Below are positions 36,301 through 44,296 of a stretch of DNA of 64,000 nucleotides, piece by piece; the first letter of the stretch is position 1; each line of letters begins with the position of its first letter. A model generated the notes under the pieces. That model saw only the letters and a list, made by a program, of their open reading frames with translations, was not told where the DNA came from and made no database searches. Made by a program: the position numbers and the translations under genes. Origin of the DNA: Rhodocytophaga rosea (lineage in GTDB: Bacteria; Bacteroidota; Bacteroidia; Cytophagales; 172606-1); assembly GCF_010119975.1 (NCBI RefSeq), contig NZ_CP048222.1, positions 8,842,501-8,906,500 on the forward strand, read 5' to 3'.

Positions 36301-39300
36301 AGTAGTCCCTACAAAAAACTCATAGTTAACAGCGCCGGCAGCATTGGCTGTAAAAGTCAGGGTTTCTCCTGCACAAATCTTGTTGTCGGCATCACTGCTG
36401 GTAAGCGAAACGGTGGGCAGAGGATTCACTATAGTGGTGATGCCACTGCTATTGGCCGAACAGCCACTGGCCGTAACGGCTGTCACTCTCACCGTTTGGC
36501 CATTGGTAAGCCCAGAAGTAGTGTAGGTACTAGAAGTACTATTTTGAACAGAGAGGCCATCGACAAAGAATTCATAGCTTGCTGCAGCAATGTTGGCACT
36601 GGCTGTGAAAGTAAGAGCTTCTCCCAAACAGATCATGTTATCTGCATCACTGCTTGCTAGGCTTGTGGTTAGTGAAACGACATTTATTTTAACAGCATTG
36701 CTAGTGGCAGTACAGCCGTAGGTGTCGGCAGCAATCACAGTTACCGTTTGTCCATCGGTGAGGGAAGTGGTGGTGAAGGTGGTAGCAGCACTGTTCTGAA
36801 CTGATACCCCATCTACAAAAAACTCATAGCTTGTAGCTGTAGCAGAGCTAGCCGTGAAAGTAAGGGCATCTCCCGGACAAATACTGTTATCAGCATCACT
36901 GCCGGAAAGGCTTACAGCTACTGTGTAAACGGTGGTAGTGATCCCTAAACTGAAAGTCTGGCAACCATACGCATTGATGGCTTTCACAGATACGGTTTTA
37001 TCATCCACCAAACTATTGGTGATATACTTGTTAGAAGCTCCGCTTTGAACCAGAGTGGCTCCTACAAAAAACTCATAGCTAACAGCTGTAGGGGAAGTAG
37101 CCGTAAAAGTAACTACATCTCCTACACAAATCTTATTGTCAGCATCACTACTGGTCAAACTAACTGTTATATTTTCAATCAGGGTAATGATAGCATTACT
37201 AGTAGCTGCACAGCCATTGGCAGAAGTAGCTTTCACAGTTACCATTTGTCCATTGGTCAAGGTTGCTGTATAGTCAGCAGCAGCACTGTTCTGAACAGAT
37301 ACCCCATCCACAAAAAAATCATAGCTAACAGCTCCTGCAGCATTGGCTGTAAAAGTCAGGGTTTCTCCTGTACAAATCTTGTTATCGGCATCACTGCTGG
37401 TAAGCGAAACGGTGGGCAGAGGATTCACTATAGTAGTGATGCCACTGCTGGTAGCCGAACAGCCACTGGCAGTAACAGCTTTTACCATCACCGTTTGGCT
37501 GTTGGTAAGCCCAGAAGTAGTATAGGTATTGGAAGTACTATTTTGAACAGAGAGGCCATCGACAAAGAATTCATAGCTTGCTGCAGCAATGTTGGCACTG
37601 GCTGTGAAAGTAAGAGCTTCTCCCAAACAGATCATGTTATCTGCATCACTGCTTGTTATACTCGCTGTTAAAACTTTTACGGCAGTAGAGATACTATTAC
37701 TGATTGCGGCACATCCATTTATCCCTGCTTTAACCATCACCGTTTGTCCATCGGTGAGGGAAGTGGTGGTGAAGGTGGTAGCAGCACTGTTCTGAACTGA
37801 TACCCCATCTACAAAAAACTCATAGCTTGTAGCTGTAGCAGAGCTAGCCGTGAAAGTAAGGGCATCTCCCGGACAAATACTGTTATCAGCATCACTGCCG
37901 GAAAGGCTTACGGCTACGGTGTACACGGTGGTGGTGATCCCTAAACTGAAAGTCTGGCAACCATACGCATTGATGGCTTTCACAGATACGGTTTTATCAT
38001 CCACCAAACTATTGGTGATATACTTGTTGGAAGGTCCGCTTTGAACCAGAGTGGCTCCTACAAAAAACTCATAGCTAACGGCTGTGGCAGAGGTAGCCGT
38101 AAAAGTAACTACATCTCCTACACAAATCTTGTTGTCTGTATCGCTGCTTTTAAGTGTTACTGTAGGTACCGGATTAACAACAGTAGAAATAGCATTACTA
38201 GTAGCTGCACAGCCATTGGCAGAAGTAGCTTTTACAGTTACCGTTTGACCATTGGTCAAGGTTGCTGTATAGTCAGCAGCAGCACTGTTCTGAACAGATA
38301 CCCCATCCACAAAAAATTCGTAATTGATAGCAATGTTAGAAGTGACGGTAAAAGTGACCTCATCCCCAGTGCAGATCTTGTTATCCGCATCGTTGCTGGT
38401 TAAGTTGACTAATACGTTTTCAACTACTGTAGTTATAGGATTGCTGACAATTGAACAACCGTCAGCAGAAGTAGCTATTACGGTTACCGTTTGTCCATCG
38501 GCAAGAGAATTTGTCGTAAAAATAGTAGAAGCGCCATTCTGTACAGAGGTTGAACCCACAAAAAACTCATAACTAACAGCTGTGGCAGAAGTAGCTGTAA
38601 AAGTAATTGTTTCACCTATACAAATGATATTATTGGCATCACTGCTCGTTAAACTAACGCTAGGCAAAGGATGTACGGTAGTAGTAATATTGCCACCGAT
38701 GGTTGTACAGCCATTCGTATCTGTAACTTTTACTGTTACACTTTGTCCATCGCTAAGGGTACTTGTTGTAAAGGTATTAGAAGGTCCACTTTGGACAGAA
38801 GCAGCATCTATAAAGAACTCATAATTTGCAGCAGTTGCAGAAATAGCTGTGAAAGTGACGGTTTCTCCGGCACATATAATATTATTGGCATCACTGCTGG
38901 CTAAACTAACAGTAGGCTTTGGGTTTACTGTGGTGGTAATGCCTGTAGTAAATAGACTTCCATCCGTGCATCCTCCAGAATTATAGGCTCTAAACGTTAC
39001 TTTTTGCCCATTCGTAAGTGTAGAAGTTGTATAGGCATTGGAGGTACTATTCTGAACCGATACTCCATCGACAAAAAACTCATATGCATTTGTGCTGGTT
39101 GCACTGGCTGTAAAAGTGACAGTTTCTCCTGTGCATATATTGTTATCAGCATCACTACTGATTAAATTAAGTGCAGTAGGGTAATACGAACTTGAAAATG
39201 ATGCATGATTTACTCCATCCCCATTATTGTCCCCTATTATATTGGCCGTTGATGATGGATCTCTTACTAATTGTCCGCTACCTGGTACGCCAACTGCTCT

Positions 39301-39738
39301 AACATATGCATCTTTTAAGATGAGTTTGTCAAATGAGCCTCCCTGATTCGAAACATTATAATTAATTGTAATTCTTCTTGTAGCTAAAGAATACGAAACC
39401 CAGTTTATAACCAGACCATCTGAACCTGTTACAGCTGTAATGGTACCTGAAGTAGGATTAAATTCAAAATTAGCAGGAAATGCAAAAACTAAAGTCTGAT
39501 TAAACCCAACCCGAAAATCATCTTTCAGTCCTTCTGCAATAGTTATATCTCCAAAGGGAACATAGCCTCCTCCGATACATAAATTGGCAGCCCCTGTGGC
39601 AGGAGTTATAACTACATTACTATAAACTAAATTGGAAGCAAAAAGCAATAAAAAAACAGCTAATGCCATTGTTCTTTTTGACAATAGTATAGCTGATGAA
39701 AAAAAACAATATATGTAAGAAGTAAAAGTTAATTTCAT
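27394..39738 (-). CDS. Giant secreted Ig-repeat/PKD surface protein with type IX secretion signal
   Basis: 4,114 residues. A signal sequence lies in residues 1-40 (an internal Met24 is an alternative start). A unique N-terminal domain (about 41-188) is followed by 33 tandem repeats of about 84 residues, pattern SSDADNxICxGExVTFTA...YEFFVDGxSVQ...TTxxLxNGQTVxV...GC...SxGITTxV, two Cys each. Then come degenerate AQYCVDAAAVSLTGFPAGGVF modules, two PKD domains (WHFGDA and WDFGDGSQ), a jelly-roll-like segment, an Omp28-like segment (LLEHFTNTGNQEAINE) and a C-terminal type A sorting domain (VMLYPNPASNQSKVVF...KRLLIIHEK). Exported by the gliding-linked type IX system; adhesion or gliding role inferred. 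Confidence 0.93.
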   Translation of the reverse strand: MKLTFTSYIYCFFSSAILLSKRTMALAVFLLLFASNLVYSNVVITPATGAANLCIGGGYVPFGDITIAEGLKDDFRVGFNQTLVFAFPANFEFNPTSGTITAVTGSDGLVINWVSYSLATRRITINYNVSNQGGSFDKLILKDAYVRAVGVPGSGQLVRDPSSTANIIGDNNGDGVNHASFSSSYYPTALNLISSDADNNICTGETVTFTASATSTNAYEFFVDGVSVQNSTSNAYTTSTLTNGQKVTFRAYNSGGCTDGSLFTTGITTTVNPKPTVSLASSDANNIICAGETVTFTAISATAANYEFFIDAASVQSGPSNTFTTSTLSDGQSVTVKVTDTNGCTTIGGNITTTVHPLPSVSLTSSDANNIICIGETITFTATSATAVSYEFFVGSTSVQNGASTIFTTNSLADGQTVTVIATSADGCSIVSNPITTVVENVLVNLTSNDADNKICTGDEVTFTVTSNIAINYEFFVDGVSVQNSAAADYTATLTNGQTVTVKATSANGCAATSNAISTVVNPVPTVTLKSSDTDNKICVGDVVTFTATSATAVSYEFFVGATLVQSGPSNKYITNSLVDDKTVSVKAINAYGCQTFSLGITTTVYTVAVSLSGSDADNSICPGDALTFTASSATATSYEFFVDGVSVQNSAATTFTTTSLTDGQTVMVKAGINGCAAISNSISTAVKVLTASITSSDADNMICLGEALTFTASANIAAASYEFFVDGLSVQNSTSNTYTTSGLTNSQTVMVKAVTASGCSATSSGITTIVNPLPTVSLTSSDADNKICTGETLTFTANAAGAVSYDFFVDGVSVQNSAAADYTATLTNGQMVTVKATSANGCAATSNAIITLIENITVSLTSSDADNKICVGDVVTFTATSPTAVSYEFFVGATLVQSGASNKYITNSLVDDKTVSVKAINAYGCQTFSLGITTTVYTVAVSLSGSDADNSICPGDALTFTASSATATSYEFFVDGVSVQNSAATTFTTTSLTDGQTVTVIAADTYGCTATSNAVKINVVSLTTSLASSDADNMICLGEALTFTASANIAAASYEFFVDGLSVQNSTSSTYTTSGLTNGQTVRVTAVTASGCSANSSGITTIVNPLPTVSLTSSDADNKICAGETLTFTANAAGAVNYEFFVGTTSVQNGATNQYTTAALADGQTVTVKATNFNGCTAASNSITTAVYFVTVSLTSSDADDQICAGEAVTFTATSATASSYDFFVGATSVQNGPSNTYTTSSLADGQTVTVKATVANICTATSNAVTTTVYAVAINLTSSDADNTICPGDAITFTSSLAGSGANYEFFVDGASVQNSASNTFTTTSLIDGQMVMVKATNSYGCIASSNAVTTAVKVLAANLISSDTDNTICAGESVTYTANAPTATSYEFFIDGVSVQNSATNIFTTTTLTDNQVVYVKATTASGCSALSNSITVTVHPLPLITLTSSDADNAICAGETITFTATSSTATIYEFFVDGVSKQNGASNSYSTNTLINGQIVTVKAATSDGCTATSNSISTTVYAITVNLTSSDSDNKICIGETVTFTASSNIAATYEFFVGAVSVQNGSSNTFTTSIVEDGKTVTVKATSPYGCSITSAGITTTAYTVAVTLTSNDPDNITCPGDAVTFTATSATATSYEFLVNGVSKQNSASKTFTTSTLTNGQTVIVKASNSYGCFAVSSGITQQVKVLVASLISSDSDNRICAGETITFTANAATATNFEFIVGSTSVQNGASNTFTTSTLTDGQTVAVKATTDNGCAATSNAITTIVETVTVTLTSSDADNKICAGETVTFIASSPTATNYEFFVDGILRQKSATNIFTTSTLTDGQTVSLKAINAYGCFATSSTITHTVHAVPTVSLASSDSDNTICAGESLIFTATSDIATVYEFFVDGVSQQVSASNTFINNTLTNNQIVTVRASTSNGCGTVSNAIATTVNAIPTITLTSSDADNQICTGETVTFAAASSTATTYEFFVDGISAQNSATNIFTTNALLNGQTVTVRVTTPGACSEMSAGITTTVNALPTVTLTSSDADNTICAGDIITFTASSATATNYKFYIGASLVQDGASPSYTTSSLTNGQTVMVRVTTASGCSTTSSGITTTVNPLPTVTLTSSDSDNKICAGETLTFTATSSTATGYEFIVAGIIVQSGASNQYTTASLTDGQTVTVRVSTANNCSTTSLGITTTVNPLPAVTLTSSDADNTICSGDIVTFTANASIPSTYEFFVDGISAQNSTSNIFATNSLTNNQKVVVIITTVNGCFAVSSGITTTVNPLPTVTLTSSDADNTICSGDIVTFTASSSTATNYKFYIGASLVQDGASPSYTTSSLTNGQTVTVRVTTANGCSTTSSGITTTVNPLPAVSLASSDADNKICAGESVTFTATSATATSYEFIVAGIIVQSGVSNKYTTSALTDGQTVTVRVTTANGCSTTSSGITTTVNPLPTVTLTSIDADNIICAGDIVTFTADADIASNYEFFVDGTSKQKSATNIFTTSTLTNGQTVTVRVTTANGCSTTSSGITTTVNPLPTVTLTSSDSDNKICVGETLTFTATSATATSYEFIVAGIIVQSGASNKYTTSALTDGQTVTVRVTTSSSCFATSSGITTTVNPLPIVSLASSDADNKICTGETLTFTASSATATNYKFYIGASLVQDGASPSYTTSSLTNGQTVTVRVTTASGCSTTSSGITTTVNPLPTVTLTSSDSDNKICVGETLTFTATSATATSYEFIVAGIIVQSGASDQYTTASLLDGQTVMVRVNTSDGCSATSSGITTTVNPLPIVTLTSSDSDNTICTGETLTFTASSATATNYKFYIGASLVQDGASPSYTTSSLTNGQTVTVRVTTASGCSTTSSGITTTVNPLPTVTLTSSVADNTICAGEPVTFTANSDIASNYEFFVNGVSKQKGPSNQYTTSVLTNGQIISALVTSANGCSKASSGITIIVNPISTVNAGTDRTVCVNASVSLSGSIGGAATSGTWSGGKGTFSNVNDLKASYTPDPSEAGKIIVLILTTNDADGTGPCSAVTDEVIITVYALPIVDFSGLAAQYCVDAAAVSLTGFPAGGVFTGKGISGNSFNPSIAGVGTHTIRYIYSDGNGCVNLQQKTVIVHALPSVSFSGFNNIGAGGTALYSYGAAPIKLTGFPAGGVFTGKGISGNTFIPAQAGQGTYQVIYSYSDTNGCENLQIQTVTVEPLPTVGIGEVGGPYCTSEEDVVLVGSPLGGYFTGDGIVTGTNIFRPSIAKTGANVVRYNYTDALGGTNYIEKSITVNALPSVTFIIAKAYCIDAGDILLTGFPADNDGAGGVTGTFSGPGIVAGSSTFRPSLAGIGSHVIRYTFTNLNGCSSFAEKTVVVNELPVVNFFGLAAQYCVDAAAVSLTGFPAGGVFTGKGISGSSFNPSIAGVGTHTIRYTYSDGNGCINYDDQQVVINAVPVANFSLRDVCEGSIVKFTDLSVVGNGENITSWKWHFGDALAEEANTSLLQHPQHQYTTAGNYTVSLEVTTAAGCTNSKSMVITIGNIPVPDFTWRSICEGETTLFTHQTNAEFGEISSWTWDFGDGSQQTYTRSSDQVSHQYEQAGKYLVSLTVQSNFTCSATFTKEIYILPSVSAYPYVAGFEGSTQGWVADGSNVSWQQGKPAGAVIHQAASGEHVWMTDLTGNYQSNEHSYVYSPCFNFTTLKRPMISLDIFSHTQKGFDGAVLQASTDGGSSWQNVGGINEGLEWYNQSAIIGNPGEQVIGQIGWSGVDSLWQSAKYALDEFKGHSSVRFRIAFGSNQDNPADVQLDGFAFDNVYIGERDRIVLLEHFTNTGNQEAINENTFINNLSDINNEEAIDIQYHTNFPDIDPLNESNVADPSARALYYGISQTPRTVVDGYMEDKKFSPWGVPVLKRRKLLETPFGIEIDFPASDENMWNISAKVSASLKVENPVFVHIAVIEKQVRDIYEGAPTFENVLRKMLPDAAGTLFTHPWMPGTSETITHSWQPVHVKDASQLAVVVFIQDAQTKEIYQAAIKQPAILPQVITALEDVETLEDGVMLYPNPASNQSKVVFRQPLTADREWVVYDLIGKKISHGVVAKGQQAFVLNTSSYTEGSYLIHISGKGKVPIYKRLLIIHEK
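30885..39171 (-). repeat. Array of 33 tandem ~251-bp repeats inside the giant gene
   Basis: The repeats encode residues about 190-2950. Higher-order structure is visible: repeats 4-7 and 8-11 form a roughly 1-kb duplicated block (near-identical DNA around 36900-37250 and 37890-38250), and repeats 23-32 alternate two subtypes (NYKFYIGASLVQDGASPSYT and YEFIVAGIIVQSGASN), indicating recent unequal exchange or gene conversion. Confidence 0.9.
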
Positions 39739-40686
39739 TTATCCACAAACTCTCCTGTAGTGTTTGTTTTAATCAAAGCAGTAATGTTTCTCAAACTAAT
39801 TGTATTAAGTAGTATTAGGATTCATTTCACATAATTCTTACAGTTTTGTTTCCTATAACCTATCTTCGAGTTTCTTTTCCTATCGCACTTTTTTCCTGCA
39901 TCGGTACAAATTACTACCTCAAGACTTTTTACTAACTTTTAATCTGATAGTCACTGCGCCTTTACTGTAGCTATGTACATCCACAATCAGTTTTATTAAT
40001 AGGCAAGGAACTTGGTTTTCATTATGTAGGGAACTAGATAAAAAATAGTTATATTTTCCTGCTGCAAAATCACTGTTGTGCTATAAAAATTATATTTAGA
40101 AACCTGCCTGTACAGAGTAGACCTTGGTAAGTCCATTTATGCAGGCTAATCTTAATTTATAGTTAAAATCAATTTTTCCATTATTCAATATAATATCACT
40201 TTTCTTAAAGAGTATATATATCAGAAATTGTAAATGGATTGGTAGTGTAACATTTGGCCAGTTGATCTCATATTAACGCCGTTCTTACGAGTAATAAGTT
40301 ACTATTCTTACCTATAAACTGGCATTTAAATGTATACTTACAAAGTATGATACGGCTTGAGTGGGGCTTTCATCTGATTGGAATTGCAACAGTTTACTGG
40401 AGGAAATCAGGCAGATAATCTTTTTTCTTCTAAATAAGATTGATACTATAAAGGGCCACTATTGCCTAATGTATAATGCTTTCTTTTTCTGTTATTTCCT
40501 ACTTCTATATATTCAAAAATAGAGAGTTTCGCCTGTTCATTGTCAAGATAGACAATTTAGTAAACTAGCTCATTTTTAAAATTTTTAAAAAATTCCACTA
40601 CGCTATTATAGAGAGATATTTGCTTTTCTTCTCATCTTAAGCTGTAGTATAATTTATTGACTGTCACAGACGCTAGTTCAAGCTAT
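39739..40686. other. Long AT-rich intergenic region
   Basis: About 950 bases without a supportable gene, upstream of the giant gene. It must carry that promoter. No repeat or hairpin stands out until the IS200/IS605 end at 40687. Confidence 0.45.
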
Positions 40687-41239
40687 GCCCTTTAGGGCAA
40701 GGCTTTAGCTTCTACAAATCTGTATTAGATTTGTGGGATGCAAAATTTACGAAAACCAATCCATAGTGTCCATCAGCTACAAGTGCATATTGTATGGAGT
40801 ACAAAGTATAGGTTTCAAGTATTGAAGGGGGAAATACAGATACGCTGTAGGGATTTAATACGTCAGAGTTGTGATCGTATGGATGTGCAGCTCTTAAAAG
40901 GGGTAGTAAGTAAAGACCATGTGCATCTGCATTTAAGTTATGCCCCAAAGCTGAGTATAAGTGAGATAGTGAAACCTTTAAAGGGGCGCAGTGCAAGAAT
41001 ATTGCTGGAAGAGTTTGGCGAGCTGCGCAAACGGTATTGGGGCGGTCATTTTTGGGGGATAGGCTATGGGGCATGGAGTAGTGGTAATATAACTGATGAA
41101 ATCATACAGGCTTATTTGGAGCATCACAAGGAGGACCCTAATGGTGATGAGAGTTTTATTCTTGAGTAGTTAATAGGCTTGAGCCTACATTCAAATGGCT
41201 TCAGCCACTGTTTTCAACCTATGGGTTTCTAACCCATAG
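40687..41239 (+). mobile_element. IS200/IS605-type element
   Basis: A single tnpA between hairpins: GCCCTTTAGGGC (40687-40698) and ACAAATCT-GTATT-AGATTTGT (40714-40734) on the left; TAGGCTTGAGCCTA (41174-41187), TGGCTTCAGCCA (41196-41207) and CTATGGGTT-TCT-AACCCATAG (41219-41239) on the right. Such end hairpins are the substrate of the HUH transposase. Exact ends are not defined. Confidence 0.8.
40738..41169 (+). CDS. tnpA: IS200/IS605 family transposase TnpA
   Basis: 143 residues. HUH motif H61-V-H63 (SKDHVHLHLSY) and catalytic Tyr126 (IQAYLEHHKED), with HIVWSTKYRF at the N terminus. It transposes single-stranded DNA through hairpin recognition. Intact length for the family; no tnpB accompanies it. 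The start overlaps the left-end hairpin by position (ATG 3 bases after it), which would restrain translation, a known trait of IS200. Confidence 0.92.
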   Translation: MQNLRKPIHSVHQLQVHIVWSTKYRFQVLKGEIQIRCRDLIRQSCDRMDVQLLKGVVSKDHVHLHLSYAPKLSISEIVKPLKGRSARILLEEFGELRKRYWGGHFWGIGYGAWSSGNITDEIIQAYLEHHKEDPNGDESFILE

Positions 41240-41359
41240 TATTTTGAGTTTATACCACCAAATATTATTTTACCGGTAAGTGCAAAAGGAAATAGAGAAT
41301 AAGCCTAAGAAGCTGTTTAAGTTAAAAAGGGAAAAGGCTAAAAAGCTTAAGTTTGTTAT

Positions 41360-41584
41360 GTGCAAAAACAATACAGTAGCGATTTAACCGATTCCCAATG
41401 GGAAGTTATTTCAAAATATATTCAATACCAAAGGAAGAGTAAGCATGCTTACGGAAGAATAGTAGAGGCCATTAGTTATAGCTGTAAAAACGGATGTGTG
41501 TGGCGGGATTTACCTATTGACTTTCCACCTTGGCAAACCGTGTATTATTACTTCGACAAGTGGGACACATTTGTTTTCTTTTAG
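41360..41584 (+). pseudogene. IS5-family transposase N-terminal fragment
   Basis: MQKQYSSDLTDSQWEVISKYIQ...WRDLPIDFPPWQTVYYYFDKWDTF is the first ~70 residues of an IS5-type transposase, ending where the end of IS3 element A copy 2 begins (41594). The DDE core is missing, so it was truncated by that insertion. Confidence 0.8.
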
Positions 41585-41868
41585 CCAGATTAAGTTTCCC
41601 CCTTTTTCGTGTAGGGTAAGAAAAGACTAGGCAGCTATCTGATACTGCCCTTTAGTTTCAAATTGTTCCGGACTTAAGTAGCCCAGCTTTGAGTGTTCCC
41701 TACGGGCGCAATCTTCGCCTCCCGGCTCAATTGTGTTTTCGATTGTACCATACCTGAATGTATTCAAAGATATCTTCTCTGGCTTCCTTGCGGGTCTGGT
41801 ACTGGCGATGGTAGACCAGTTCCTGTTTAAGCGTAGCAAAAAAGCTCTCCATACAGGCATTATCATAA

Positions 41869-42731
41869 GAGAATGTTTTGAAATATTATTCGGTTTTTCT
41901 TTTGAGCAGAGTATCAATAAAGGCTAATTGTAGCATGGCTTCCGAACTTTCTGTGCTTTTTTCAAAATCACGGCTCAACCTACGCTTAAAATTGAGCCAT
42001 CCGTAGCTACGTTCCACTACCCAACGGCCCCCTGCCGGGACAAAGCCTTTCACGCTTTCAGGCTTTTGTACAATTTCTACACTCCATCCATATTGTTTTT
42101 TCACTTCTTCCACAAAAGTCTCTGTGTAGCCATTATCTGCTTTCAGGGTATGCAGGCGGGCGGACTTGCCCTTCAACTTAGCTGCTAACTCATATCCTGC
42201 TGTGGTGTCTGATATATTAGCAGCTGTAATATGCACCGCCCAGGGGATACCTAAACAGTCCACAGGCAGATGTCTTTTTCTGCCATTCACTTTTTTATTG
42301 CCATCTATGCCTTTATCCTGACTGGTAAATTGTATAATCTTAACACTTTGGCTATCAATGGCCAACACGCTTGGCAGGGCTTGTCTGCCTGCTTTTTTTC
42401 TTTCTCTGCCTGCTAAAAAAGCTAACAACTCTTCAATAATGCCCCGCTTTTTCCACTGCCTGAAATGATAGTAAATGGTTTGCCAGGGTGGGTACTTACT
42501 TTCCATATTGCGCCATTGGCTGCCCGTAGTTAGCAGCCAAAGCAGTGCATTGATTATCACCCGTTTTTCATGTTTAATCTTTCTTTGGTTATCAATTATT
42601 TCCTTGATAACTTCCCATTCAGGGTCAGTGAGCGCAGAGAATTTTTCTTGCATAAACTTGATGATTAGACACCTCAAGTTTACTCACTGATTCTTTCTTT
42701 TACCCTATTTTTATTCTTCCAAAACGTTCTC
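41869..42731 (-). mobile_element. IS5-family (IS427-type) element
   Basis: 863 bp with ends GAGAATGTTTTG and, read inward from the right, GAGAACGTTTTG, flanked by the target duplication TAA (41866-41868 and 42732-42734). It is inserted in IS3 element A copy 2, one base from hairpin insert 4. Confidence 0.9.
41886..42653 (-). CDS. IS5 family transposase
   Basis: 255 residues from the Met at 42653 (MQEKFSALTDPEWEVI), preferred over a Met 8 codons upstream that has no family match. DDE: AIDSQSVK, LKADNGYTE and VVERSYGWLNFKRRL. The VERSYGWLN motif is uninterrupted, which shows what the hairpin-bearing IS5 at 58320 should look like. Full length and probably active. Confidence 0.88.
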   Translation of the reverse strand: MQEKFSALTDPEWEVIKEIIDNQRKIKHEKRVIINALLWLLTTGSQWRNMESKYPPWQTIYYHFRQWKKRGIIEELLAFLAGRERKKAGRQALPSVLAIDSQSVKIIQFTSQDKGIDGNKKVNGRKRHLPVDCLGIPWAVHITAANISDTTAGYELAAKLKGKSARLHTLKADNGYTETFVEEVKKQYGWSVEIVQKPESVKGFVPAGGRWVVERSYGWLNFKRRLSRDFEKSTESSEAMLQLAFIDTLLKRKTE

Positions 42732-42735
42732 TAAT

Positions 42736-42765
42736 GGACCTGCCCATCATGAGCATTTGAGGTCC
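42736..42765 (+). repeat. Mini-hairpin insert 4, copy in element A copy 2
   Basis: Same 30-base hairpin as 15818-15847, at the homologous transposase position (GGACCTGCCC...TTTGAGGTCC on the plus strand). Confidence 0.78.
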
Positions 42766-43026
42766 GTTTCCTTTCCGGCTCATTGAGCAAATCATTTTGT
42801 TGTCTTTAAGCAGTTTCTGGTAATCGTTGCTGGCGTACTGAGAGCCTCTATCAGAGTGATGTAGCAAGCCCTTCTGTGGGCTTCTAGCCAGCAGAGCCAT
42901 CTGCAAAGCACTCACTACTAATCCTGTTTCCATATTTTGATTCATCGCCCAACCCACTAATTTTCTAGAAAACAAATCCAGTACCACTGCCAGGAACAAC
43001 CAGCCTTCCCGGGTCCATACGTAGGT

Positions 43027-43055
43027 GGAACCGATGCTGCACACGTAGCAGGTCC
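43027..43055 (-). repeat. Mini-hairpin insert 3, copy in element A copy 2
   Basis: Homologous to 15528-15556 with one change in the arm (GGAACC instead of GGAGCC on the plus strand), at the same WVTDI/TYVW position. Confidence 0.8.
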
Positions 43056-43098
43056 ATATCCGTAACCCACTTTTCATCAGCCTTAAAAGCACTAAACT

Positions 43099-44296
43099 TA
43101 AGATGAAAGAAACCAAGATTAAAGAACATCGTCGCAAGTACGATACTGAATTTAAGCAGCAAGTACTGCAAATGATTTCAAATGGCCGTCCGGTAAGAGA
43201 AGTGGCCGAATCACTCGGTATTGGCGAAAACCTAATTTATCGCTGGCGTAGCGGTCAACAGATTCAAGATAGAGCAGGGAAAGAAAATAGTGCTGTAACA
43301 ATTGACCAGCAAACTTTACTACGGCGCATCCGGGAACTAGAAACCGAACGCGATATTTTAAAAAAGCATTGGCCATTTTCAGCCGTCAGACTTAAAGCAG
43401 CGGTATATGTTTGTACGTGAGCATACCCAAAAGTGGCCTGTCCAGCTAGTATGCCAGGTGTTACAGCTCAGCCGTAGTGCTTATTATAAGTGGCTATCAG
43501 GTAATTTAGCACTGAGCAGCAACCAAATAGAGAATCCGGTGGATAAAGCAGTAAAAGAAACGTTTGAGCAACACCGCCGTCGTTATGGCGTTCGGCGCAT
43601 AGTAGTGGAATTGCAAGAAAAGGGTTTAAACATTGGCTCTTACCCTGTTCGTCAAGTGATGCAAAAGAATGGTTTAAAAGCCATCCAACCGCGCAGCTTT
43701 GTTCCCCGTACTACGGCATCCATATCTGATTAGCCCTAACTGGTTGCTGGGACGGCCCTTTCCGGTGAACCCCAATGAAGTATGGGTAGGCGATATTACT
43801 TATATTGCTATGGCTAATGGTAGTTTTCTGTACTTGGCTGTATGGATGGACTTGTATTCACGTAAAACAATTGGCTGGCAGTTAGAAGATAATATGAAAG
43901 AAGAATTGGTCATTGCTGCTTTTAAAAAAGCTTGTCAGAACCGTTTAGTTAAGGAAGGACTCATTATCCATTCTGACCGTGGTGGCCAATATGCAGGCAA
44001 CATTTTCCGGAAATTAATTTTAGATAAAAAAATGTTCAGAGCATGAGCCGAGCCGACAACCCGTATGACAACGCTTTTATGGAATCCTGTTTTAGCCGCT
44101 TCAAGGCAGAATTGATGCAGGATGGTGTTTTTGTAAGTAAAGACGATGCTAAAACTGAAATCTTTGAGTATATTGAAATGTATTATAATCCTATAAGAAG
44201 GCATTCGGCCTTAAACTACTTAAGCCCGATTAATTTTGAATTCAAGTATTATAACAACTAAGCAAATTTACTGTCCTCCTTTTTCTACACACCTCA
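43099..44296 (+). mobile_element. IS3-family (IS150-like) element, degraded
   Basis: A second IS3 type without similarity to element A. The right end, read inward, is TGAGGTGTGTAGAAAAAGGA; it cuts the porin gene at 44294-44296. The left end is fused to element A copy 2 and was not identified. Confidence 0.75.
43103..44261 (+). pseudogene. IS3 (IS150-like) transposase, frameshifted
   Basis: OrfA (MKETKIKEHRRKYDTEFKQQVLQM...LETERDILKK) ends at an A6G slippery string near 43359-43366. OrfB begins FVREHTQKWPVQLVCQVLQLSRSAYYKWL. An about 8-base loss near 43722 (before ISPNWLLGRPF) and a 4-base loss near 44040 (before MSRADNPYDNAFMES) break the DDE domain (GDITYIAM, HSDRGGQYA, ESCFSRFKAEL). Confidence 0.83.

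Larger units (their letters stand above)
41594..43098 (-). mobile_element. IS3-family element A, copy 2 (partial, interrupted)
   Basis: Reverse-orientation copy of 14696-16126: the end GTTTCCCCCTTTTTCGTG at 41594 and transposase DNA up to 43098, where similarity to copy 1 stops (the part upstream of FSAFKADEKW is missing) and another IS3 begins. It is interrupted by an IS5 element at 41869-42731. Confidence 0.85.
41627..43098 (-). pseudogene. IS3 element A transposase fragments
   Basis: Two pieces flank the IS5 insertion: 42732-43098 (SAFKADEKWVTD, LVVSALQMALLARSPQKGLLHHSDRGSQYAS) and 41627-41868 ([17 protein letters not shown] frame, YLSPEQFETKGQYQIAA). They share hairpin inserts 3 and 4 and the GC-rich tail insertion with copy 1, so those were present before this element was copied. 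Confidence 0.82.

Noticed and set aside
30885-39171. Tandem repeats as a CRISPR array
   Set aside because: The unit is about 251 bp, in frame, coding and lacks unique spacers.
28000-39200. Many plus-strand open frames of 60-140 codons opposite the giant gene
   Set aside because: They repeat with the same 250-bp period as the coding repeats and are antisense shadows of them.
41219-41239. Hairpin CTATGGGTT/AACCCATAG as a terminator
   Set aside because: It is one of a series of hairpins at the right end of the IS200/IS605 element, which explains it better.
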